In this document: piece after piece, positions 56,835-64,000 of the stretch
Position numbering within the stretch: position 1 is the stretch's first letter
Layout: each line of letters opens with the position of its first letter
Assembly: GCA_964419935.1 (NCBI GenBank)
Contig: CAYQQJ010000008.1
Coordinates: 62,001-126,000, forward strand
From: CAYQQJ01 sp964419935
Lineage (GTDB): Bacteria; Pseudomonadota; Gammaproteobacteria; Pseudomonadales; Cellvibrionaceae
Reading direction: 5' to 3'
DNA length: 64,000 bases
Program-made: the position numbers and the translations under genes
Notes under the pieces: model-generated
The model's database searches: none
Told to the model about the DNA's origin: nothing
What the model saw: only the letters and a program-made list of their open reading frames with translations

Positions 56835-57455
56835 GTGACAAATCATGATCGACCGGAAAACCGCAGCGATGCAGAGCACAAAAAGGCCATGCAGGAAACG
56901 CAAAAGGATGTGCGCGAGGCGATAAAGGCCGCCAGGGAAATGCGTGGCATCATTGTGTACTTGTATGGCGAAGGTAAAGGCAAGAGCAGCTCCGCGTTTG
57001 GGACCCTGTTGCGCGCTGTGGGTCACGGGCAGCGCGCGGCTATTGTGCAGTTCATCAAAGGTAGCTGGAAAACCGGCGAGCAACTGTTTTTTGCCGACCA
57101 CCCACTGGTGACCCATCACGTGATGGGAACCGGTTTCACCTGGGATACACAAGACCGTGAAAAGGACATTGCCGCAGCCACAGAAGTTTGGCGCCAAGCG
57201 GAAATTCAGTTGCAGAACCCGGAAGTGAATCTGGTGCTGCTGGATGAAATTACCTACATGTTCGATTTCGGTTATTTGTCTCTGGATGCCTGCCTGCAAT
57301 GTTTGCGCGACCGACCGCGCAACCAAAACGTGATAATCACCGGGCGCAGTGCAATTACGGAACTCATTGAGCTTGCGGATACGGTGAGCGAAGTCAGGGA
57401 TATCAAACATGCGTTTCGTGCAGGGGTTCGGGCGCAAAGGGGAATTGAGTTTTAG
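56835..57455 (+). CDS. cobO: cob(I)alamin adenosyltransferase, CobO/BtuR type
   Basis: A 206-residue enzyme that makes adenosylcobalamin from reduced corrinoid and ATP. P-loop LYGEGKGKSSSAFGTLLRAVGHG (about residues 43-65), VQFIKGSWKTGEQ, NLVLLDEITYMFDFGY, and NVIITGRSA. The first 35 residues are a charged helix, as in BtuR. GTG start preceded by GAGGCGG. Co-transcribed with btuB, so also under the riboswitch. Post-stop composite repeats follow. Confidence 0.95.
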   Translation: MTNHDRPENRSDAEHKKAMQETQKDVREAIKAAREMRGIIVYLYGEGKGKSSSAFGTLLRAVGHGQRAAIVQFIKGSWKTGEQLFFADHPLVTHHVMGTGFTWDTQDREKDIAAATEVWRQAEIQLQNPEVNLVLLDEITYMFDFGYLSLDACLQCLRDRPRNQNVIITGRSAITELIELADTVSEVRDIKHAFRAGVRAQRGIEF

Positions 57456-57461
57456 TTGTGA

Positions 57462-57541
57462 GCCGCAAGGCATAGCTTTAAGCCGCAAGCCGCAAGAGGA
57501 AAAAAAGGGAAAAGGGAAAAGGGAAAAGGGAAAAGGGAAAA
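57462..57541 (+). repeat. composite 7-bp repeat after cobO
   Basis: AAGCCGCAAGCCGCAAG-type units starting a few bases after the stop are followed by five perfect GGGAAAA units (57507-57541). Same order and orientation as after ribA. Confidence 0.85.
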
Positions 57542-57578
57542 GATAGCATTTTGGGGCAGCCGCAGGCCACCTGAATGA

Positions 57579-57634
57579 AAAGGCCATTCCTGGGCATCCA
57601 TACCGCGGCGCTAGCGCATTCATGCGCGTCGGGA
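57579..57634. repeat. second copy of the 54391-54452 repeat
   Basis: Shares AAGGCC.TTC.TG.GCATCCAT and ATGCGCGTCG with the first copy. The rest of the gap to 57837 must carry the acnA promoter; I see no gene there. Confidence 0.6.
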
Positions 57635-57837
57635 CAAAGCAGCAGTGGAAACTCCTATTTCGCTGGTCTTGTTCTTGCTTCGCTCTTTTGTTCCATTGCT
57701 GCAGGCCGTTTCTGCTCTTGTTTGTGGGACTCTTAGTCGCCAAGGTGTACACTGGAATAACGTTAACGGTCGAGTTGGAATATTTCGCAGTGTTTTCAGC
57801 TTGTGCTGGGGAAATCGTATCAACAGGAGGCTATAAC

Positions 57838-60582
57838 ATGAGCAACAGCTTTGGTGCATTGAATGATTTGCAAGTGGGTGGTGAAACTTACAAGTACTAC
57901 AACCTGCAGGCTTTGGCGAAGGACTGTTCACTGACGCGGCTTCCGTATGCGCTGAAAATATTGTTGGAAAACCTGTTGCGCAAGGAGGACGGTGTCAATG
58001 TCACCACTGACGACATTCACGCACTGTGCAGCTGGCAGCCTCGCGAACACTCCAATTATCAAGTTGGCTTTACCCCTGCGCGAGTCGTTTTGCAGGATTT
58101 TACCGGTGTGCCTGCAGTGGTGGATTTGGCGGCAATGCGCGCGGCAATGAGTGACTTGAATGCCGACCCCGCGCTGATCAATCCAACCAGTGCCGTGGAT
58201 CTGGTCATCGATCACTCGGTGATGGTGGACTATTTCGGATCGCCGGAATCACTGAAACTGAACACCGACAAGGAATTCGAACGCAACAATGAGCGCTACC
58301 AGTTTTTGCGCTGGGGGCAGAAGGCCTTTTCCAATTTCCGCGTGGTGCCACCGGGCACCGGCATTGTTCACCAGGTGAACCTGGAATATCTTGCTGACGT
58401 GGTTATGGTGCAGGAGCAGGACGGCAGCAAAATTGCGCTGCCGGATAGCCTGGTGGGCACGGATTCGCACACCACCATGATCAATGGCCTTGGCGTGCTC
58501 GGTTGGGGTGTGGGCGGTATCGAAGCCGAGGCGGCAATGCTCGGTCAAGCCATTACCATGCTGATTCCCCAAGTAGTCGGGTTTAAATTTACCGGCAAGC
58601 TGCCCGACGGCGCGACGGCTACCGACCTGGTACTCACGGTGACAGAGATGCTGCGCCGCAAGGGAGTGGTTGGCAAATTTGTTGAATTCTATGGCGACGG
58701 CCTCGACAACCTGCCGCTGGCGGATCGCGCCACTATTGGCAATATGTCTCCGGAATACGGCGCGACCTGCGGTATCTTCCCGGTGGATAAGGAAACCATC
58801 CGCTATCTGGAGCTATCCGGTCGAGACAAACAAACCGTGGCGCTGGTGGAGGCGTACGCCAAGGCTCAAGGGCTCTGGCGTGAGACCGGCTCGCCGGAGG
58901 CTGAGTACAGCGACCTACTGGAGCTGGATCTTGGCGACGTGGTGCCGAGCATTGCTGGCCCGAAGCGACCCCAGGACCGAGTAGCGCTGGCCGATGCCAA
59001 ATACGCCTTTTTCAACGTATTGGAAAAGGAGTTGGAGTTGAACGGCAAAGCCCCCTGCTGCGACCAGGAAAGCCGCTTCACCGGTGAAGGTGGCCAGACC
59101 GCGGTGGGCAATACCGATTTGCACGAGCAGGGTGCGGTGGAGCTGGAAATCGACGGGGTAAAGCACCGTCTGCGACACGGGGATGTGGTCATCGCCGCTA
59201 TCACCAGCTGTACCAATACCTCCAACCCGGACGTCATGATGGCGGCCGGCTTGGTGGCGCAGAAGGCCCACGCGCGGGGCCTGAAGGTCAAACCCTGGGT
59301 CAAGACCTCCCTGGCACCGGGTTCCCAGGTGGTGCCTGCCTATCTGGAGGCCGCGAACCTGCTGGCGCCCTTGCATGAATTGGGCTTCGACATCGTCGGC
59401 TTTGGCTGCACCACCTGTATCGGCAACTCCGGCCCTTTGCCGGACGCCGTGCATAATGCCGTCAAAGCCGGCGACCTGGTGGTCTCGTCGGTGCTGTCCG
59501 GCAACAGGAACTTTGAAGGGCGCATTCATCAGGACGTGCGCACCAATTATCTCGCATCGCCACCTCTGGTGGTGGCCTATGCACTCGCGGGCAGCATGAC
59601 AGTGGATCTGTCCAAGGAACCGCTGGGCAATGACCGGGACGGCAAGCCGGTTTACCTGTCCGACATCTGGCCGTCTCGGCGCGAGATTTCCGACCTGGTA
59701 ACCCAAACGATTTCCTCTAAAATGTACCGCGAAAAATATGCGGATGTGTTTGCCGGTACAGAAGCGTGGCGCAACCTGCCGGTGCCGGAGGACAAAATCT
59801 ATTCCTGGCCGGAATCCACCTATGTGCGCAAACCGCCTTATTTCGAAGGCATGACCATGGCCTTGCCGGAGATCAGCGCAGTGACCAATGCCCGCTGTCT
59901 GGTGAAGGTTGGGGACTCCATCACCACGGACCATATTTCCCCTGCCGGGGCGATCAAGCCGGACAGCCCGGCAGGTAAGTATTTGCAGGAGCAGGGCGTG
60001 AAGCCGCTGGACTTCAACAGCTATGGCTCCCGGCGCGGCAATCATGAGGTGATGTTGCGCGGTACCTTTGCCAATGTGCGCTTGCGCAACCAGCTGGCGC
60101 CGGGTACCGAGGGCAGCTGGACCACCCATTTCCCCAGCGGCGAAAAAACCAGTATTTACGACGCCTCAGTGCGTTATCAGCAGGACGGGGTGCCGCTGAT
60201 CGTTTTGGCTGGCAAGGAGTACGGCACCGGCTCTTCCCGGGATTGGGCCGCCAAAGGCACAAATCTTCTCGGAGTCAGGGTGGTTCTTGCAGAAAGCTAT
60301 GAGCGCATTCACCGTTCCAACCTGGTCGGCTTCGGCATACTGCCCCTGCAATTCATGGCTGGTGAATCGGCACAGACGCTAGGGCTCACGGGTGAGGAAG
60401 TTTTTTCTTTCGAAGCCATTGAGGGCGAGCCGGAAACCATCAAGGTCAGCGTGCGCAAAGAAAATGGCAGTGACACCAGCTTCGACGCCAATGTGCGCAT
60501 TGATACGGCTGTGGAATGGGATTATTACCGCCACGGCGGTATTCTGCAGTACGTTTTACGTAGCCTCGCCCAGGGCGGTTAA
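57838..60582 (+). CDS. acnA: aconitate hydratase A
   Basis: A 914-residue [4Fe-4S] enzyme of the citrate cycle (citrate to isocitrate). Cluster and active-site regions: VGTDSHTTMINGLGVLGWGV, AAITSCTNTSNPDVM (first Cys), FGCTTCIGNSGPL (two Cys), and the C-terminal swivel domain GDSITTDHISPAGAI, YGSRRGNHEVMLRGTF, GKEYGTGSSRDWAAKG, RIHRSNLVGFG. The ATG at 57838 follows AGGAGG; the frame is open further upstream without family similarity. Monocistronic. Confidence 0.97.
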   Translation: MSNSFGALNDLQVGGETYKYYNLQALAKDCSLTRLPYALKILLENLLRKEDGVNVTTDDIHALCSWQPREHSNYQVGFTPARVVLQDFTGVPAVVDLAAMRAAMSDLNADPALINPTSAVDLVIDHSVMVDYFGSPESLKLNTDKEFERNNERYQFLRWGQKAFSNFRVVPPGTGIVHQVNLEYLADVVMVQEQDGSKIALPDSLVGTDSHTTMINGLGVLGWGVGGIEAEAAMLGQAITMLIPQVVGFKFTGKLPDGATATDLVLTVTEMLRRKGVVGKFVEFYGDGLDNLPLADRATIGNMSPEYGATCGIFPVDKETIRYLELSGRDKQTVALVEAYAKAQGLWRETGSPEAEYSDLLELDLGDVVPSIAGPKRPQDRVALADAKYAFFNVLEKELELNGKAPCCDQESRFTGEGGQTAVGNTDLHEQGAVELEIDGVKHRLRHGDVVIAAITSCTNTSNPDVMMAAGLVAQKAHARGLKVKPWVKTSLAPGSQVVPAYLEAANLLAPLHELGFDIVGFGCTTCIGNSGPLPDAVHNAVKAGDLVVSSVLSGNRNFEGRIHQDVRTNYLASPPLVVAYALAGSMTVDLSKEPLGNDRDGKPVYLSDIWPSRREISDLVTQTISSKMYREKYADVFAGTEAWRNLPVPEDKIYSWPESTYVRKPPYFEGMTMALPEISAVTNARCLVKVGDSITTDHISPAGAIKPDSPAGKYLQEQGVKPLDFNSYGSRRGNHEVMLRGTFANVRLRNQLAPGTEGSWTTHFPSGEKTSIYDASVRYQQDGVPLIVLAGKEYGTGSSRDWAAKGTNLLGVRVVLAESYERIHRSNLVGFGILPLQFMAGESAQTLGLTGEEVFSFEAIEGEPETIKVSVRKENGSDTSFDANVRIDTAVEWDYYRHGGILQYVLRSLAQGG

Positions 60583-60719
60583 TTCGCCACCTCCCGGCAG
60601 ATGCTGCAGCCTTTCGTAGCATCTGCTTCCTTGACTATGTGCCTTAGATTGGCGTCCGATACATCTATGTGCTATAAAATGGCTTTCAAGTGTGCCGGAC
60701 CCGATATCTCCATCAACGC
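60583..60719 (+). other. acnA 3' region with a hairpin
   Basis: GCAGATGCT / AGCATCTGC (60597-60626) form a 9 bp stem 15 bp after the acnA stop, followed by TTCCTTG; a weak terminator. Nothing else is seen before the operator at 60720. Confidence 0.5.
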
Positions 60720-60735
60720 ATGACAGCGTTGTCGT
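60720..60735. promoter_or_regulatory. LacI-type operator upstream of the hexosaminidase gene
   Basis: ATGACAGCGTTGTCGT matches the operator at 31347-31362 in its central TGACARCGYTGTCR, with one imperfect outer base. It is about 172 bp before the hexosaminidase start. Confidence 0.55.
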
Positions 60736-60907
60736 AATGTCGGTTGGCCACCTGGGGTTGGTGCGCTCAGCCCTGATTCAAATAAACGAGCTTGCCGGAA
60801 AACCGACACCAGACGTTTCCAAGTCACCCGTAGCTGGACATAATTTCGCCGTCGGCTCTGCTGCGGCACAGGTGACGGCGGCCACAGACATTGATGAGGA
60901 GTACCAA

Positions 60908-63556
60908 ATGCGAATCTGGAGATCATGGTTAATGACTGCCATGGCAGTCACAATGTTCGGCTGCACCGATACGGAAAACAACGATAAAACCACCATGCTG
61001 CCCGCAGTGAACCAGGAGAATCTGGAGACAATAGCGGCACAGCTCGACGTTACCTACAGCGTGAACGAGAACCGTCCGGCGGGCGGTTGCACGGCGGCCG
61101 GTGAGAAGACTCCCTGCTACCTGGCGACTCTCAGTTTGACGTCACCGGTGGCACTGGACTTTACCGGTTGGAGTCTGTACTTCAGCCAGGTTGATCCGGT
61201 TGCGGAAGCCACCAGTGAGGAATTTGTGGTTGAGCATCTCAATGGCGACCTGCACCGCATCTCGCCCACCCCGCAATTTAGCGGATTCGACGCGGGAGAG
61301 ACCAAAACCATCCAGTTGGTTGGCCGCGGTGTGGTGCTGTCGGAATCCAAGCTCATGCCCAATTACTATGTAGTGGCAAATGATCTGGAACCGGAGGTGA
61401 TCGCGAGCACACAGGTCCAGGAAGATCCGGAAACTGGTCTGGAAATTCGACCCTACGCCACCTCGCTGACTGATCCGGCTCAATTCAAAAGTCACGCCCA
61501 GGACCAGACTGAATGGGCGACGAGTGAACGCATTTATGAAGCCAATGCCGGCTTGTCCGCGGTATCCGACGGGCTTGATGGCGTGATTATTCCTACGCCG
61601 GCTGAAGTCACGCCAGGAGCCGGTAGCCTGGATCTTGCCAAAGGCATTCAGCTGCAGTTGACGGGCGTGGATCAGGCCGCCCTGCAGCCTGCTCTGGATC
61701 GGCTTGAGTTGTTCGGCGTTCCACAAACGGCGGATGGTATCCCTCTGGCCGTCACTGTCGACGATGCTGGCCGCGACGGTGTCTGGACCGAATCCTACAC
61801 GCTGAATATTACGGATAACGAAATAAATGTGACCGCGGCCGATTCCGCCGGCGCATTCTACGCACTGCAATCCATTGCCTCTTTGCTTGTGCCCGGCGTT
61901 ACTACTGTTCCACAGCTCCGCGTAGTGGATCAGCCACGCTACAGCTTCCGTGGTGTCCATATCGACGTCGCGCGGAACTTCCACAGCAAGGAGCTGTTGC
62001 TCAACATCCTGGACGAAATGGCCGCGTACAAGCTCAACAAACTCCACCTGCACCTGGGTGACGATGAGGGCTGGCGACTGGAAATTGCCGGCTTGCCGGA
62101 GTTGACCGACGTTGGCAGCCGCCGCTGTCATGACCTTACCGAGAGCCGTTGCCTGCTGCCGCAACTGGGCAGTGGGCCACACGGCAACAGCCAGGTGGAC
62201 GGCTACTATTCCATTAAAGAATATCAGGACATCCTCCGCGCAGCCGACGCGCGCAACATCCAGGTGATTCCGTCATTTGATATGCCCGGCCACTCCCGTG
62301 CCGTTATCAAAGCCATGGAAGCGCGTTACCGAAAACTGATGAAAGAGGGGAAAGACGAAGCCGCGCGGCAGTACCTGCTTTCGGATTTTGAGGATAAAAC
62401 TGACTATGAAAGCATTCAGTTTTACGGCGATAACACCATTAACGTGTGCATGGAATCCACTTACAAGTTTATCGATAAGGTCATGGACGAAATGCAGGCG
62501 GTACATACAGCGGCCGGACAACCATTAACGCTCTACCACATCGGTGCCGATGAAACGGCGGGGGCCTGGGTTGATTCGCCAATATGCAAGCAATTCCTCG
62601 CTGACAACAACCATGGTGTCGATAGCGTTGATGAGCTCGGTGCTTACTTTATTGAACGGGTTGCCAATCTACTTGCCGACAAAGGGATCAAAACCGGTGG
62701 GTGGAACGATGGCTTGGGCGAAACCAATCCCGACCAAATGCCGGAAGGCGTGCAGAGCAATTTATGGGCGCTGTTGGGCAGCGAGGCCCATCACGTAACG
62801 CACCAGCATATAAACAACGGCTGGGATGTGGTGCTGTCACTGCCGGATATTTTGTATTTTGACTTCCCACAGTCGGCAGACCCCAAAGAGCATGGTTACT
62901 ACTGGGGCTCCCGGGAAACCACCGCGCGCGACGTGTTTGATTTTATGCCGGACAACCTGCCGGTCCATGCGGAATTTCGCACCAATCAGCTGGGCCAGCC
63001 CTATACGGCAGATGACCGTGTTCAGCGCGATGATGCTGGTAATGTGATACATAGCCCCCGCGCAAAAAACACTCGGGTTGCCGGTATCCAAGGGCAGATC
63101 TGGAGCGAAACCCTGCGCAGTGACGAGGTGGTGGAATACATGCTGTTCCCACGGATGGTGGTACTGGCCGAGCGCGCGTGGCACAAACCCGAGTGGGCTG
63201 TGCCCTATAACTATGATGGTGCCGTTTATAGTCAAACCACAAATGCCTTCACCAGTGAAATGCGCGCACAGCGCGATGCTGAATGGAATCGTTTCGCGAA
63301 CAGTTTGGCTCACAAGGTGTTTCCCAAACTCGACCGGGTGGGTATGGAGTATCGTTTGCCAACAGTTGGCGCCAAGATTGAAAATGGCATCTTGAAGGCA
63401 AATATCAGCTTCCCGGGGCTTGGCATCGAATACCGAGTGGACGGTGGCGAGTGGCAGCCCTATACAGACGAGGTGAAAGTCAATGGTAAGCAGGTCGACG
63501 TGCGCGCGGTTGCACCAGACGGCAAACGCAAAGGCCGCAGCTTGCGCGTTTCATAG
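60908..63556 (+). CDS. beta-N-acetylhexosaminidase (GH20) lipoprotein
   Basis: An 882-residue lipoprotein (MRIWRSWLMTAMAVTMFGC, Cys 19). N-terminal carbohydrate-binding/CHB_HEX domain (LDVTYSVNENRPAGGC... DFTGWSLYFSQ), a GH20b domain, then the catalytic barrel: RYSFRGVHIDVARNFHS, LNKLHLHLGDDEGWRLEI, VIPSFDMPGHSRA and the catalytic pair Asp 548-Glu 549 in LYHIGADETAGAW. C-terminal CHB_HEX_C domain (GLGIEYRVDGGEWQPY). It removes terminal GlcNAc/GalNAc from chitooligosaccharides at the cell surface. ATG at 60908 follows GATGAGGAG; earlier in-frame codons would spoil the lipobox. An upstream operator links it to the TonB receptor. Confidence 0.95.
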   Translation: MRIWRSWLMTAMAVTMFGCTDTENNDKTTMLPAVNQENLETIAAQLDVTYSVNENRPAGGCTAAGEKTPCYLATLSLTSPVALDFTGWSLYFSQVDPVAEATSEEFVVEHLNGDLHRISPTPQFSGFDAGETKTIQLVGRGVVLSESKLMPNYYVVANDLEPEVIASTQVQEDPETGLEIRPYATSLTDPAQFKSHAQDQTEWATSERIYEANAGLSAVSDGLDGVIIPTPAEVTPGAGSLDLAKGIQLQLTGVDQAALQPALDRLELFGVPQTADGIPLAVTVDDAGRDGVWTESYTLNITDNEINVTAADSAGAFYALQSIASLLVPGVTTVPQLRVVDQPRYSFRGVHIDVARNFHSKELLLNILDEMAAYKLNKLHLHLGDDEGWRLEIAGLPELTDVGSRRCHDLTESRCLLPQLGSGPHGNSQVDGYYSIKEYQDILRAADARNIQVIPSFDMPGHSRAVIKAMEARYRKLMKEGKDEAARQYLLSDFEDKTDYESIQFYGDNTINVCMESTYKFIDKVMDEMQAVHTAAGQPLTLYHIGADETAGAWVDSPICKQFLADNNHGVDSVDELGAYFIERVANLLADKGIKTGGWNDGLGETNPDQMPEGVQSNLWALLGSEAHHVTHQHINNGWDVVLSLPDILYFDFPQSADPKEHGYYWGSRETTARDVFDFMPDNLPVHAEFRTNQLGQPYTADDRVQRDDAGNVIHSPRAKNTRVAGIQGQIWSETLRSDEVVEYMLFPRMVVLAERAWHKPEWAVPYNYDGAVYSQTTNAFTSEMRAQRDAEWNRFANSLAHKVFPKLDRVGMEYRLPTVGAKIENGILKANISFPGLGIEYRVDGGEWQPYTDEVKVNGKQVDVRAVAPDGKRKGRSLRVS

Positions 63557-63583
63557 CAAAGTAACCGACTGAACCTGAAACAG

Positions 63584-63615
63584 AAAGCCGGAGATTCTTC
63601 TCCGGCTTTTTGTTT
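63584..63615 (+). terminator. rho-independent terminator of the hexosaminidase gene
   Basis: Perfect 10 bp stem AAAGCCGGAG / CTCCGGCTTT with a 6-base loop and following TTGTTTT. Confidence 0.9.
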
Positions 63616-63668
63616 TGACAGTTGCTATATTTTCCTGAGTATTTTTAATTCGTCACCGCCCTTGGCGG

Positions 63669-64000
63669 TTACGCAGCTTTGGTGATTCCCTGAGCGGCCT
63701 CAGAAGCCATCTTCGCCTGGTTGTGACGCAGAATGTCGCCCAGAGTGATCACGCCGCACAGGCGTTTGTTATTCGCCTTGCTCACAACCACCAGGCGATA
63801 CACATGCTGATCCCGCATGCTCTTTGTAGCCGAGTCCAGGCTATCTTCTTCGTAGCAGTAGAGAACCTTGCTAGTTTCGATTTGCTCCACCTTGGTTTTA
63901 TTCGGATCCAGCCCTTTTGCGATGCCGCGAATCACTATGTCGCGGTCGGTCAGAACGCCCTGTAATTTATCCTGCTGGGAATCACCGATGGGCAGGAAGC
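63669..64000 (-). CDS. CBS domain protein, C-terminal part
   Basis: Open on the minus strand to the window edge, so the N terminus is missing. About 110 residues are visible. The end of a first CBS motif (LQGVLTDRDIVIRGIAKG) is followed by a linker and a second CBS motif (MRDQHVYRLVVVSKANNKRL, CGVITLGDILRH). Paired CBS domains bind adenine nucleotides; stand-alone CBS proteins of this type often respond to stress. It ends with an Ala-rich tail. Confidence 0.88.
   Translation of the reverse strand, partial: FLPIGDSQQDKLQGVLTDRDIVIRGIAKGLDPNKTKVEQIETSKVLYCYEEDSLDSATKSMRDQHVYRLVVVSKANNKRLCGVITLGDILRHNQAKMASEAAQGITKAA

Noticed and set aside
58915..60129. 404-codon minus-strand open frame opposite acnA
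   Set aside because: Antisense shadow of aconitase; no start signal or family similarity.

Overview
The window is a 64 kb piece of a gammaproteobacterial chromosome. It has ordinary housekeeping synteny: nrdR-ribD-ribE-ribBX-ribH-nusB-thiL-pgpA, xseB-ispA-dxs, and Na+-type pomA-pomB. It also has traits of marine polysaccharide degraders: a Caulobacter/Xanthomonas-type TonB receptor, two formylglycine-type sulfatases, a GH20 hexosaminidase lipoprotein, a secreted polysaccharide deacetylase and an SMP-30 lactonase. A member of the Cellvibrionales is my inference; no marker here proves it. I saw no rRNA, tRNA, CRISPR array, prophage or complete insertion sequence.

Layout. 1-4.2 kb: end of radA, two PilZ genes, a DUF945 gene and a dense set of intergenic inverted repeats. 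4.2-15.3 kb: ettA, glyA, nrdR, the riboflavin/NusB/ThiL/PgpA run, a retropepsin-like protease and a true ribA. 15.6-19 kb: chaB, a PQQ-type sugar dehydrogenase lipoprotein and an Omp85-like protein. 19.3-25.1 kb: dxs-ispA-xseB, divergent from pomAB-PilZ. 25.4-31.2 kb: SMP-30 lactonase, metE/metR divergent pair, polysaccharide deacetylase. 31.3-36.2 kb: a visibly A+T-richer segment with a TonB receptor, a JmjC-like cupin and an unknown protein with a duplicated Cys motif. 36.3-41.3 kb: a minus-strand set of ATP-grasp ligase, S15/CocE hydrolase and sugar MFS permease. 41.5-45.3 kb: MscS channel, hemB, a 272 bp MITE-like element, glutathionyl-hydroquinone reductase. 45.3-48.1 kb: btuF divergent from btuCD. 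48.7-54.3 kb: CapK/PaaK-like enzyme, two sulfatases, a small membrane protein. 54.5-57.5 kb: cobalamin riboswitch, btuB, cobO. 57.8-64 kb: acnA, GH20 hexosaminidase, end of a CBS-domain gene.

How the genes fit together. The riboflavin genes include a RibB fusion whose GTP-cyclohydrolase half lacks the zinc cysteines, and an intact RibA is encoded 3.5 kb downstream. Cobalamin genes form an uptake and adenosylation set (btuB, btuF, btuCD, cobO) under a riboswitch, while methionine synthesis in this window uses B12-independent MetE under MetR. A LacI-type operator (TGACARCGYTGTCR) lies upstream of both the 31.5 kb TonB receptor and the 60.9 kb hexosaminidase, suggesting one sugar regulon, possibly for N-acetylglucosamine.

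The most unusual content is between the genes. One class is long imperfect inverted repeats (111-302 bp). In three of them every transition mismatch still pairs as G-U on one and the same strand, as expected if selection acts on an RNA fold. The other class is composite 7-bp repeats: an AAGCTGC-like run followed by GGGAAAA runs, placed directly after stop codons in the sense orientation of at least five genes. Several of these repeats run into the stop codons of their host genes.
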